A stretch of DNA of 64,000 bases. It comes from Candidatus Aalborgicola bjergmarkensis. GTDB taxonomy: Bacteria > Pseudomonadota > Gammaproteobacteria > Burkholderiales > Burkholderiaceae_C. The position numbers were made by a program, and so were the translations under genes. The DNA is taken from contig JADJFE010000030.1 of assembly GCA_016708725.1 (NCBI GenBank), forward strand, positions 62,001 to 126,000, given 5' to 3'. The notes beneath the pieces were generated by a model, which ran no database searches, had not been told where the DNA came from, and worked only from the letters and a program-made list of their open reading frames with translations. Shown in pieces: positions 25,894-34,584 of this stretch (position 1 is the first letter of the stretch; each line of letters starts with the position of its first letter).

Positions 25894-26666
25894 TGGCCTG
25901 GAAATGGCAGCCTGGAAGCGCGACACCCTTGGTGCTGATTGCCAATCGGGATGAGTTTTATGCCCGCCCGACACTACCCCTGCATTGGTGGGCAAAAACG
26001 GGGGAAGCGGAAAACGGTACGCAAATATTGGCCGGCAAGGACCTGCAACAGGGCGGAACCTGGCTGGGTGTCAGTCGCAATGGCCGTCTGGCAGCCCTGA
26101 CCAACTACCGCGCACCGGATATGCAACGCGAAGACGCGCCCTCACGCGGAACCCTGGTGGCGAATTTTTTGCAGTCCAACGGGAGTGCTGCAGACTATTT
26201 GCAGCAACTGCTCCCCCACACACAAGACTATAACCCGTTCAACTTGCTAGTATTTGATGGTCTTGCGCTGATGGGGCTGGAGAGCCGCAGGCGCAAAGTG
26301 CTGCACCTGCCCGAAGGCATGGGCGCGCTGTCCAATGCCGATTTTCAAACGCCCTGGCCCAAGCTGGTCGCCCTGCAGCAAAGGTTACAGGCACAGCTCG
26401 AAAGCGCAAGCGCAGTGGACGACCACCCCCAGCTGCTCGCCCTGTTGCATGACCGCACCCTGGCGCCGGATGCCAGCCTGCCAGAAACCGGCGTGCCGCT
26501 GGCGTTGGAGCGGGTGTTGTCGGCCATTTTTGTGGCAGCTCCGGGGTACGGGACTCGTGCTTGCAGCAGCATCCGTGTGCACCAGACCCACATCGAATTT
26601 TTTGAGCAGAGCTTCAACGCCAGTGGTTTGACGGGATCGGTCAAGGAGGTGTTTGCGTATGCGTGA
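25884..26666 (+). CDS. NRDE/TANGO2-family protein
   Basis: 260 residues beginning MCLMAWKW, with the N-terminal cysteine at position 2 and the eponymous motif LIANRDEFYARP, then GGTWLGVSRNGRLAALTNYR. This is the bacterial NRDE family related to eukaryotic TANGO2 and to N-terminal-nucleophile hydrolases. The biochemical role is unclear; heme handling has been proposed for the family. Translationally coupled to the amidotransferase gene. Confidence 0.88.
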   Translation: MCLMAWKWQPGSATPLVLIANRDEFYARPTLPLHWWAKTGEAENGTQILAGKDLQQGGTWLGVSRNGRLAALTNYRAPDMQREDAPSRGTLVANFLQSNGSAADYLQQLLPHTQDYNPFNLLVFDGLALMGLESRRRKVLHLPEGMGALSNADFQTPWPKLVALQQRLQAQLESASAVDDHPQLLALLHDRTLAPDASLPETGVPLALERVLSAIFVAAPGYGTRACSSIRVHQTHIEFFEQSFNASGLTGSVKEVFAYA

Positions 26667-26712
26667 GGGGTGGGGGAGTGGGGTGGTGTCTGCAGAGCTA
26701 CCGGACCTGCAT

Positions 26713-26730
26713 CCTGAACCTGGGTTCAGG
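26713..26730. repeat. Perfect 8-bp inverted repeat in the NRDE-hslU gap
   Basis: CCTGAACC at 26713-26720 and GGTTCAGG at 26723-26730 form a perfect palindrome with a 2-bp spacer, about 50 bp past the NRDE stop. No T-tract follows on either strand, so it is not a standard terminator; an operator or a bidirectional stem-loop is possible. The rest of 26667-26902 shows no gene. Confidence 0.55.
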
Positions 26731-26902
26731 TGGGCGAGGTCAGAACGAGCTTTGGGTTCATCTGACGCGAGATGATCACGCTAGCAGGCCGATATTCCAA
26801 GCCCCGGCTCAATGAGCATTGGTTCAAGGCTATATAAGGCCCGGTGAGCTGTGCAGACGCTGTTGATTGTAGGCGTAAAAAGGGACTGTTGCCTGCATAA
26901 AT

Positions 26903-28225
26903 TCACAAGATATAGCGTGACAAGTCCTCATTCTTGCTGAGTTCAGCCAGACGCTCATCCACGTAGGAAGCATCCAGGTGCACCGTTTGTCCGCCAAGGG
27001 TGGCTGCGTTAAAACTCACATCGTCAAGCAAACGCTCCATCACCGTGGCCAGACGCCGTGCGCCGATGTTCTCGGTACGCTCATTAACATCAAAGGCAAT
27101 CTGCGCCAGTCGGGTAATACCCTCGGCGGTAAATTCCAGTGTGACGTCCTCGGTCGCCAGCAGCGCCTGGTATTGTTTAACCAGCGAAGCGTGGGTTTGC
27201 GTCAGAATCGACTCGAAATCCTGCACCGACAGGGATTGCAATTCGACCCGGATCGGAAAGCGCCCCTGCAACTCAGGGATCAGATCACTGGGTTTGCTCA
27301 GATGAAACGCACCGGATGCGACAAACAGGATGTGATCGGTTTTAACCATCCCGTATTTTGTCGATACGCTGGTGCCCTCGACCAAGGGCAGGAGATCGCG
27401 CTGCACACCCTGGCGCGACACCTCGGCGCCGCTACTTTCACTGCGCGAGGTAACCTTGTCGATTTCGTCGATGAACACAATGCCGCTTTGTTCCAGTAGG
27501 TGCAGCGCCTGGGTTTTGATTTCTTCTTCATTCACCAGCTTGGCCGCCTCTTCGTCCTCCAGCAACTTTTGCGCGTCACGAATCTTGAGCTTGCGTGTCT
27601 GGCGTTTACTCTGACCCAACTGTCCAAACATCCCACGCAATTGTTCCGTCATTTCTTCCATGCCTGGCGGTCCCATCACCTCCAGTTGCGGAGCGGCGAC
27701 GGCAACGTCAAGTTCGATTTCCCGCTCGGCCAAGTGCCCTTCACGCAATTTCTTGCGGAAATTCTGGCGCGCAGCACTCTCGGGTGCGGAATCAGCAGAA
27801 ACAGAAAATTCAGTACGTGCAGGCGGTATCAGAATGTCAAGAATCCTGTCTTCGGCTGCATCTTGCGCCCGCGCCTGCACTTTGCGCTTCTCTGCCTCGC
27901 GGGTTTGCTTGACGGCGATGTCAGCAAGATCACGAATGATGGAGTCCACATCTTTGCCAACATAACCGACTTCGGTAAATTTGGTCGCTTCAACCTTGAT
28001 AAAAGGCGCATCGGCCAGACGCGCCAGACGCCGGGCGATTTCGGTCTTGCCAACGCCGGTCGGGCCGATCATCAAAATATTCTTTGGCGTTATTTCACCA
28101 CGCAGATCGCCCTCGACCCGCTGGCGCCGCCAGCGATTGCGCAGCGCAATGGCCACAGCGCGTTTGGCCTGGGCCTGGCCCACAATGTGCTTATCAAGTT
28201 CGGAAACAATTTCCTGGGGATTCAT
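26903..28225 (-). CDS. hslU: ATP-dependent protease ATPase subunit HslU
   Basis: 440 residues, the usual size. Walker A is GPTGVGKT (54-61), followed by FIKVEATKFTEVGYVGKDV, the pore-loop region. A variable I-domain spans roughly 110-240. Walker B is GIVFIDEIDKV, and the C-terminus ends in SRYIL, the tail that docks into HslV. HslU unfolds substrates and feeds them to HslV. It lies 15 bp after hslV. Confidence 0.97.
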   Translation of the reverse strand: MNPQEIVSELDKHIVGQAQAKRAVAIALRNRWRRQRVEGDLRGEITPKNILMIGPTGVGKTEIARRLARLADAPFIKVEATKFTEVGYVGKDVDSIIRDLADIAVKQTREAEKRKVQARAQDAAEDRILDILIPPARTEFSVSADSAPESAARQNFRKKLREGHLAEREIELDVAVAAPQLEVMGPPGMEEMTEQLRGMFGQLGQSKRQTRKLKIRDAQKLLEDEEAAKLVNEEEIKTQALHLLEQSGIVFIDEIDKVTSRSESSGAEVSRQGVQRDLLPLVEGTSVSTKYGMVKTDHILFVASGAFHLSKPSDLIPELQGRFPIRVELQSLSVQDFESILTQTHASLVKQYQALLATEDVTLEFTAEGITRLAQIAFDVNERTENIGARRLATVMERLLDDVSFNAATLGGQTVHLDASYVDERLAELSKNEDLSRYIL

Positions 28226-28240
28226 GGGATGTCTAATCGG

Positions 28241-28789
28241 TTAAGCCAAGGTTTCGATAGTGTGCTGCATATTGGTGTAGATGCACAGATCTGCCGCAAT
28301 CTCCAATGAGCGCTTGACGATCTCACTGGCGGAAAGATCCGTATGATTCAAGAGCGCAACCGCTGCCGCCTGAGCGTAGGCTCCGCCCGAACCGATGGTG
28401 ACAATACCGTTCTCGGGTTCCAGCACGTCACCATTACCCGTGATGATGAGTGAGGCTTCACTGTCTGCCACCGCCAACATGGCCTCCAGACGACGCAAGA
28501 CCCGGTCTGTACGCCAATCCTTGGTCAACTCGACCGCTGAACGCACCAGGTGCCCCTGGTGTTTTTCCAGCTTGGCTTCAAAACGTTCGAACAACGTAAA
28601 CGCATCAGCGGTCGCGCCAGCAAAACCAGCCAATACCCTACCGTGGTAGAGTTTGCGTACCTTGCGCGCCGTCGCCTTGACAACGATGCTGCCCAGCGTG
28701 ACTTGACCGTCTCCGCCAATGGCTACAGAAATGCCTTGCGCTGTTCGGCGCCGCACGCTGACGATGGTAGTGCCGTGAAATGCTTCCAT
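28241..28789 (-). CDS. hslV: ATP-dependent protease peptidase subunit HslV
   Basis: 182 residues of proteasome-beta type. The N-terminus MEAFHGTTIVSVRR has a short propeptide before the catalytic threonine (T7 or the next). GDGQVTLGSIV, AGFAGATADAFTLFERFE and ITGNGDVLEPE are family blocks. It forms the double hexamer protease core with HslU. Confidence 0.97.
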   Translation of the reverse strand: MEAFHGTTIVSVRRRTAQGISVAIGGDGQVTLGSIVVKATARKVRKLYHGRVLAGFAGATADAFTLFERFEAKLEKHQGHLVRSAVELTKDWRTDRVLRRLEAMLAVADSEASLIITGNGDVLEPENGIVTIGSGGAYAQAAAVALLNHTDLSASEIVKRSLEIAADLCIYTNMQHTIETLA

Positions 28790-28853
28790 GGGTTTCTTAT
28801 CCTGAATTTTCGCGAGACGCAGATTGTGAAGAAGAATGCGGGATGCCAGCCAT

Positions 28854-30680
28854 TCAAACGGAACGGGTCACCACCCGTGCATACTCGCTAATGCCGATGA
28901 CGTTAAAAAACGCAGCCACCAAACGGTGCACATTCCGAAACTGAACCCTACAGCCTTGCGTCTGGCGTGAGGTAACCCAGTTGAGGATACTGCCTGCTGC
29001 CAGGAAATCGACCCGAACCAGACCACTGCAAGAAATGATAATGCCTTCACCACCTTGGTTGGCGCTGTTGAAACTGGCCAAGGCCTGAGTAGCGTCACCC
29101 AGCACGTTGCCACGCAGCTCCAAAGTGATGGCCGAGGAGCCATCCAGACCAATGGGTGCCGTCAGTGCATGAATGGGATCATTGCCCGCATTGCCAGCAT
29201 TACCACGGGAAGCGCCATTTTGTAAATTTTGTAGCGCATCAACATTCTCATATTGACAACGCGCCTCCTGCCACGGCGGAGGCACGACCTCATAGGTCAC
29301 ACAATAGTCCAGCGCCACCATTTCGAATTCATCCTGCATTCCCATGGCGCGCAAGGCATTCAGGCGCACAGTCCACCAAGCCTGGTCCACACTGCGGTCA
29401 CCCGAGGGCATCAAAGTGCGCAAGGCATCCACAAACCGGCTAGCCGCACTACAGCGAAAACCCACGGGTTCGCTGCACAAACTGCTGAACAAACCATCCA
29501 GCAAGGGCATGGCATCCGCAGCAATACACCGCAACTGCGACCAGTCCAGATGCCAAGGTGGCGCAGTGGAAGACATAGCCATTCGCAGGTCTTCCATCGC
29601 CTGTGCAGTCAACTCGGAAGGACTACTCCAGACTGCCTCGCTTGCGTAGTCCCGCGCACTGGTGGTCTCAACACTGGACGGTGTAGCTGCATCCACAACC
29701 GCAGCCGACTCTTCCCCAATGACAAACCAACGCGGAGTGAAGCCTTCAAAACGGTTGGCGAACTCAAGCAATGCTTGATCAAAGTGCACCCGGTTGCCAG
29801 TCGCACGGTACAGATCCAGCAAGGCAGCAGCCCATGCAGACGCAGCCTCAGACGACGCAGACGACGAAGCTTGTGCGCGCAGTGCCGCAAGCAGCCCATT
29901 TTCAGCATCCACATCGTCTCCGTTGGCGAATCGGATGGCGGCTTCTTCCAGCTCGGCATCGGTGTTCATGTGCTCCACCTCGATTGCCGACATTTTCGTC
30001 GTGGAAAATATGGTTTCAGCACGGGAACTCTGCGCCGTCGAAGCGTCTGGTGTCTGAGTAACACCCGCAGCAGACCTTTGATTCAGATGTGCAGGTTTGG
30101 ACAAGGGTAATGTTCCGACACCCATCTGGGTAACCACGAAGTCGGACAATCCTGCGGACGCGTCCGGACGCAAAACAGATGCTTCAGTGGGAGCAAACTG
30201 TTCGGACGGAGAAAGAGATGCAACCTTGCCCTGTGCGGCCTCATCGGTCAATTGTTTGGATAAACCGGCACCTTGCGCCGCAGCCGCATCCTGCTTCCCC
30301 TTCCACCACTGTTTGGACATCTGGGCTTCAATTTCATCTATTTTTTTCAGCGTAACGGCACGTCCATCAGGATCGGTGTCCAGACTCGAAATATCGGAAC
30401 TCCTGCTGGTCGCCCCTCCGACTGCCGCAGTGGCCCCAGCCGCAGCGTCACGACTGCCTGCCCTGCCAGCCTTACGCAATTTGCGCAACTTATCGAATTC
30501 CCTGCTGCGCACAAAATCGTTCTGTTTTTTTCGTTCAATCAAGGCCTTGAGCACTTGCTTGTCGTAGCCACTTTCCTGCATGGAGTGTGGACGATCCAAC
30601 TCCGACCAATCCTTGGTCGGATTGCGGACAAACATCGCCATCTTGGACAACAATCCAGGAGGGTCGTTCTTGATAGTCAT
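28854..30680 (-). CDS. Large low-complexity protein with C-terminal STAS-like domain
   Basis: 608 residues in three parts. Residues 1-120 are basic and helical (KQVLKALIERKKQNDFVRSR). Residues 120-250 are serine/alanine-rich and probably disordered. Residues 250-480 are helical, and the last 100 or so (SAITLELRGNVLGD, then IIISCSGLVRVDFLAAGSIL) look like a STAS/anti-sigma-antagonist domain with the serine replaced by valine-arginine-valine-aspartate, so phosphorylation is not expected. No signal or membrane segment. It stands between dksA and hslV on the same strand. I cannot assign a function. Confidence 0.65.
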   Translation of the reverse strand: MTIKNDPPGLLSKMAMFVRNPTKDWSELDRPHSMQESGYDKQVLKALIERKKQNDFVRSREFDKLRKLRKAGRAGSRDAAAGATAAVGGATSRSSDISSLDTDPDGRAVTLKKIDEIEAQMSKQWWKGKQDAAAAQGAGLSKQLTDEAAQGKVASLSPSEQFAPTEASVLRPDASAGLSDFVVTQMGVGTLPLSKPAHLNQRSAAGVTQTPDASTAQSSRAETIFSTTKMSAIEVEHMNTDAELEEAAIRFANGDDVDAENGLLAALRAQASSSASSEAASAWAAALLDLYRATGNRVHFDQALLEFANRFEGFTPRWFVIGEESAAVVDAATPSSVETTSARDYASEAVWSSPSELTAQAMEDLRMAMSSTAPPWHLDWSQLRCIAADAMPLLDGLFSSLCSEPVGFRCSAASRFVDALRTLMPSGDRSVDQAWWTVRLNALRAMGMQDEFEMVALDYCVTYEVVPPPWQEARCQYENVDALQNLQNGASRGNAGNAGNDPIHALTAPIGLDGSSAITLELRGNVLGDATQALASFNSANQGGEGIIISCSGLVRVDFLAAGSILNWVTSRQTQGCRVQFRNVHRLVAAFFNVIGISEYARVVTRSV

Positions 30681-30731
30681 ACGCGCAGTTTAGTGGACGT
30701 GCAGGACGTTGTGTACCTCGGTATCAGTGTA

Positions 30732-31925
30732 TCAGTCGCCGAACATCTTTTGCTTGAGTTCGCGACGCTGCTGAGCCTCCAGGGAAAGGGTGGCGGTGGG
30801 ACGCGCCAATAGCCGCCCCACACCAATGGGCTCACCCGTCTCATCACAATAACCATAGTCCCCTGCATCGATACGGGCGATAGATTGTTCTATTTTTTTC
30901 AACAACTTGCGTTCCCGATCACGTGTGCGCAACTCAAGCGCATGTTCTTCTTCAATGGTGGCCCGATCTGCCGGGTCGGGAACCACCGAAGAATCCTCAC
31001 GCAAGTGTTCGGTGGTCTCACCAGCACTACTAAGGATGTCAATCTTGAGGTTGGTCAACTTTTGACGGAATACAGCCAGTTGTGTGGCGTTCATGTATTC
31101 AGAATCCGGCATGGCGATCAATTCGGCATCCGTCAACTCCGTCGCCGGTTTGGTCTTCCAATTATTTGCGAGATTAGGGTCTTTCTTGACTGTTGAAGGC
31201 GTCATGGGAGCAGGGACTGAAGTGGGGAGAGACTGGGTATAACTAGCTTTGGCAGCAGTGGATGCCACGGTTTGCGCCATCGACGGCACCGTCAATTGTG
31301 CCAATTTGGAGGATGGACGGCCAGCCCTGAGCGAAACCCCCGCAGATACAACCGAAGCTGCAGTAATTTTGACAGGAGATGGTAGGCTGACTGGCACGGT
31401 ACTTGGTAAATCAGATGTTTCAGGTGTCGGCATCGGTGTAGCTGGCAATGGTTCTGGCGAAAGGGGAGAAACGGTGTTAATGAGCACCTGTACACCAGGA
31501 ACAGGCAGGAGTTCAGCAGAAATTGCCTTTGGGCGTTTCACAGACTTGATGGATGCCTTGGTTGACGCAAGAGAAGCCGCCACATCAGAAGCATCGCCCA
31601 AATCGGTTTGCACCAACTCCACATTCTGCGCCAAGGGCTTTTTTCGAGACTTTGCACGCGGTTTCGTGACGGCATCAACCGCAGGCTCCACGCGCGAACG
31701 TGTATTATCGCCCGCAGTCACCTTGACTGCGCTAGGCTTAAGCTTGTCACGTTCTTCAGCTTTGACTTTCACATCCAGACTTCCGGTCGAACGCGACCGC
31801 CCACCTCCAGCAGAAACCGCTGCCTGACTATCGATCTTGGCAGGTTTTTCTGTAGGCGCGCCAGCGCGCGAAAGTGCTGGTTTTCCTTTCGAAAAACCCA
31901 TTTTTTGCAAAATCGAAACAATCAT
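30732..31925 (-). CDS. dksA: DksA-type RNA polymerase-binding regulator with ~250-residue N-terminal extension
   Basis: The last 140 residues are a complete DksA: a coiled coil containing RATIEEEHALELRTRDRERK and the globular end YGYCDETGEPIGVGRLLARP. Of the four zinc cysteines only C360 is kept; the others are T363, S381 and A384, so no zinc site, as seen in other betaproteobacterial forms. DksA binds the RNA polymerase secondary channel and works with ppGpp. Ahead of it lies an unusual 250-residue, proline/serine/threonine/lysine-rich region that looks disordered. MNATQLAVFRQKL inside could mark the ancestral start, but the frame is open to 31925. Confidence 0.85.
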   Translation of the reverse strand: MIVSILQKMGFSKGKPALSRAGAPTEKPAKIDSQAAVSAGGGRSRSTGSLDVKVKAEERDKLKPSAVKVTAGDNTRSRVEPAVDAVTKPRAKSRKKPLAQNVELVQTDLGDASDVAASLASTKASIKSVKRPKAISAELLPVPGVQVLINTVSPLSPEPLPATPMPTPETSDLPSTVPVSLPSPVKITAASVVSAGVSLRAGRPSSKLAQLTVPSMAQTVASTAAKASYTQSLPTSVPAPMTPSTVKKDPNLANNWKTKPATELTDAELIAMPDSEYMNATQLAVFRQKLTNLKIDILSSAGETTEHLREDSSVVPDPADRATIEEEHALELRTRDRERKLLKKIEQSIARIDAGDYGYCDETGEPIGVGRLLARPTATLSLEAQQRRELKQKMFGD

Positions 31926-31943
31926 GTGGTTCTCAACCTGAAA

Positions 31944-32981
31944 TCAGACTAACGACCGCTCCATACCCTGCAGGAAAATATCCCTGGGTAAATCAATACC
32001 AATAATTACCATTTTGCTGCACCGATGCTCGCCCTGGGTCCACTTCGGCCCCAAGTCGCTGCCCATCAACTGATGCACCCCCTGGAAAATCACTTTGTGG
32101 TCGCTTCCCTTCATGTACAACACGCCTTTGTAGCGCAGCATGCGCGGGCCATAGATATTGACAATGGCACCAAGAAAATCCTCCAGTTTTGCGGCATCAA
32201 ATGGACGATCCGACCTGAAAACAAAACTTTGGACATCATCATGGTGGTGATGATGCACATGTGCCGGGTGGTCGCAGTGCGCACCATGCACATGGTCTTC
32301 ATGCGTATCATGTGCATGTTCATCGTCCTTCAGGAAGTCGGGATCAATGTCCAGCTTGGCATTGAGGTTGAAACCTCGTAAATCAAATACTTCCGTAAGG
32401 GAGACTTCACCAAAATGCACCACTTTTTGTGGCGCACGCGGATTCATGTGTTTCAGGCGATGCATCAATGCACCCAACGCATCCTGCGCCACCAGGTCTG
32501 ACTTGCTAATGAATATCTGATCCGCAAATCCGGCCTGGCGCCGCGCTTCCTGGCGTTCATCCAGTTGTTTTTGGGCATGCTTGGCATCCACCAGCGTGAT
32601 AACGGAGTCTAGTAAATAACTCTCAGCCACCTCATCGTCAATAAAGAACGTTTGCGTCACCGGCCCCGGGTCGGCCAAGCCTGTGGTTTCGATTACCACC
32701 CGATCAAAATCAAGCAACTTCTGGCGTTTTTTTTCAGCCAACAGTTGCAGCGTGGAGCGCAGGTCTTCCCGAATGGTGCAACAGATACAACCATTACTCA
32801 TCTGAATGATCTGCTCTGTGGTGTTGCTTACCAGAATATCACTATCAATATTTTCTTCGCCAAACTCATTTTCTATCACAGCGATTTTTTGACCGTGCGC
32901 CTCTGCCAGAACACGCTTGAGAAGTGTGGTTTTTCCGGACCCCAGAAAACCGGTCAGGATGGTAGCGGGAATCAAACTCAT
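31944..32981 (-). CDS. CobW/ZNG1-family GTPase (putative metallochaperone)
   Basis: 345 residues. Walker A is GFLGSGKT (11-18), the metal-binding CxCC is at 65-68 (NGCICCTI), and ISKSDL is the guanine-specificity motif. A histidine/aspartate-rich loop around residues 220-250 (HVHHHHHDD) suggests zinc or cobalt handling. The CobW C-terminal domain follows. It lies 18 bp upstream of the extended dksA, so the two may be cotranscribed. Zinc transfer is the likely role by family; no Zur site could be identified. Confidence 0.9.
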   Translation of the reverse strand: MSLIPATILTGFLGSGKTTLLKRVLAEAHGQKIAVIENEFGEENIDSDILVSNTTEQIIQMSNGCICCTIREDLRSTLQLLAEKKRQKLLDFDRVVIETTGLADPGPVTQTFFIDDEVAESYLLDSVITLVDAKHAQKQLDERQEARRQAGFADQIFISKSDLVAQDALGALMHRLKHMNPRAPQKVVHFGEVSLTEVFDLRGFNLNAKLDIDPDFLKDDEHAHDTHEDHVHGAHCDHPAHVHHHHHDDVQSFVFRSDRPFDAAKLEDFLGAIVNIYGPRMLRYKGVLYMKGSDHKVIFQGVHQLMGSDLGPKWTQGEHRCSKMVIIGIDLPRDIFLQGMERSLV

Positions 32982-33069
32982 GAAACAGTCCCCAAAAACA
33001 GCAGGCTGGAGTGTAGCGGCATTACTTCAAATTACGACGGGAATAACAACAATCAGCGTTTAGCAATCA

Positions 33070-34584
33070 CTAAAAACGGGGTAATTCCGGATGTTTTATC
33101 TGACCTGCACGCACCAGCATCTTTCCGTATTCGGCACAGCGATGCAATGTGGGAATAACCTTGCCGGGATTAAGCAATCCGGATGGATCAAACGCACATT
33201 TAACACCCGACATCTGGGCGTTTTCTTCAGCAGAAAACTGCACGCACATGCTGTTAAGCTTCTCTATGCCCACACCGTGCTCGCCAGTGATGGTGCCCCC
33301 CATGGCTACACTGGTTTCCAGTATGTCAGCACCAAATTGCTCACAACGTCGCAGCTGTTCGGGATCGTTGGCATCAAACAGAATCAACGGATGCAAATTA
33401 CCATCGCCAGCGTGAAAGACATTGACACAACGCAACTGGTATTTCTGCTCCATCTGGATAATTGCCAGAAGCATGTCGGCCAGGCGTTTGCGCGGAATGG
33501 TACTGTCCATGCACATGTAGTCTGGACTGATACGTCCGGTGGCGGGGAAAGCATTTTTTCGCCCACTCCAAAACCGCAGCCGTTCAGCTTCAGTCTGGCT
33601 CACTGCGATGGCAGTGGCGCCGCTTTGCTGCAGCACCGCACACATGCGCACAATTTCTTCCGCCACTTCCTCGACGCTGCCATCGCTTTCGCACAGCAGA
33701 ATTGCTGCTGCATCAAGGTCATAACCGGCATGGACAAAGTTTTCCACCGCTGCCGTCATGGGTTTGTCCATCATCTCCAATCCGGCCGGGATGATGCCGG
33801 CAGCGATCACCGCCGCAACAGCGTCACCAGCCTTGCGGATGTCATCAAAACTGGCCATCATGCAACGTGCCAATTGTGGTTTGGGAATCAATTTGACGGT
33901 GACTTCCAGAATGACGGCCAACATGCCTTCACTACCTACCAACACACTCAGCAAATCGTAGCCGGGAGTATCCAGCGCATCCGACCCAAACTCGACCACT
34001 TCTCCCTCAATGGTCAAGCCACGCACCTTTTGCACATTGTGCAAGGTCAAGCCGTATTTGAGGCAATGCACGCCGCCCGAATTTTCTGCCACGTTGCCAC
34101 CGATGGTGCAGGCAATCTGGCTGGATGGATCGGGAGCATAGTACAGACCCAATGGGGCGGCTGCCTCGCTGATAGCCAGATTGCGCACACCGCACTGCAC
34201 CAATGCCGTGCGGCTACGTGCATCAAGCTTGAGGATTTTGTTGAACTTGGCCAAGGAAAGTGTCACGCCCATGCGATGCGGCATGGCCCCCCCGGACAAA
34301 CCGGTTCCGGCACCACGCGCCACCACCGGCACGCCGTGATGGTGGCAAATCTTGAGCACAGCGGCCACCTGTGCCTCGTCTTCTGGCAGCGCCACCAACA
34401 AGGGTCGCTCACGGTAGACACTCAAACCATCGCACTCGTAGGCCGTAGTGTCCTCTACCTGGTACAACACGGCGTGTGTCGGCAAGTGGCATTCGATCTC
34501 TTGCACCAGCTGCGCCTGTAGCACCGCCCTATCTGGCAAACCGGGTTCCGGTACCGTGTCGGATACACCCATGCTGCTACTCAA
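33070..34584 (-). CDS. glcD: FAD-linked oxidase, GlcD/D-lactate dehydrogenase type
   Basis: 504 residues of the vanillyl-alcohol-oxidase fold. The FAD-binding loop is VVARGAGTGLSGGAMP, then AENSGGVHCLKYGLT and, toward the end, HAGDGNLHPLILFD and TGEHGVGIEKL. These match the glycolate oxidase GlcD subunit and related D-lactate dehydrogenases. No glcE or glcF follows, so the natural substrate is uncertain. Its ATG overlaps the stop of the wax-ester synthase gene by 4 bp. Confidence 0.88.
   Translation of the reverse strand: MSSSMGVSDTVPEPGLPDRAVLQAQLVQEIECHLPTHAVLYQVEDTTAYECDGLSVYRERPLLVALPEDEAQVAAVLKICHHHGVPVVARGAGTGLSGGAMPHRMGVTLSLAKFNKILKLDARSRTALVQCGVRNLAISEAAAPLGLYYAPDPSSQIACTIGGNVAENSGGVHCLKYGLTLHNVQKVRGLTIEGEVVEFGSDALDTPGYDLLSVLVGSEGMLAVILEVTVKLIPKPQLARCMMASFDDIRKAGDAVAAVIAAGIIPAGLEMMDKPMTAAVENFVHAGYDLDAAAILLCESDGSVEEVAEEIVRMCAVLQQSGATAIAVSQTEAERLRFWSGRKNAFPATGRISPDYMCMDSTIPRKRLADMLLAIIQMEQKYQLRCVNVFHAGDGNLHPLILFDANDPEQLRRCEQFGADILETSVAMGGTITGEHGVGIEKLNSMCVQFSAEENAQMSGVKCAFDPSGLLNPGKVIPTLHRCAEYGKMLVRAGQIKHPELPRF

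Noticed and set aside
33091..34521. 476-codon plus-strand frame opposite the GlcD-like gene
   Set aside because: The minus-strand frame has full FAD-oxidase motifs; the opposite frame is of odd composition and has no recognisable domain.
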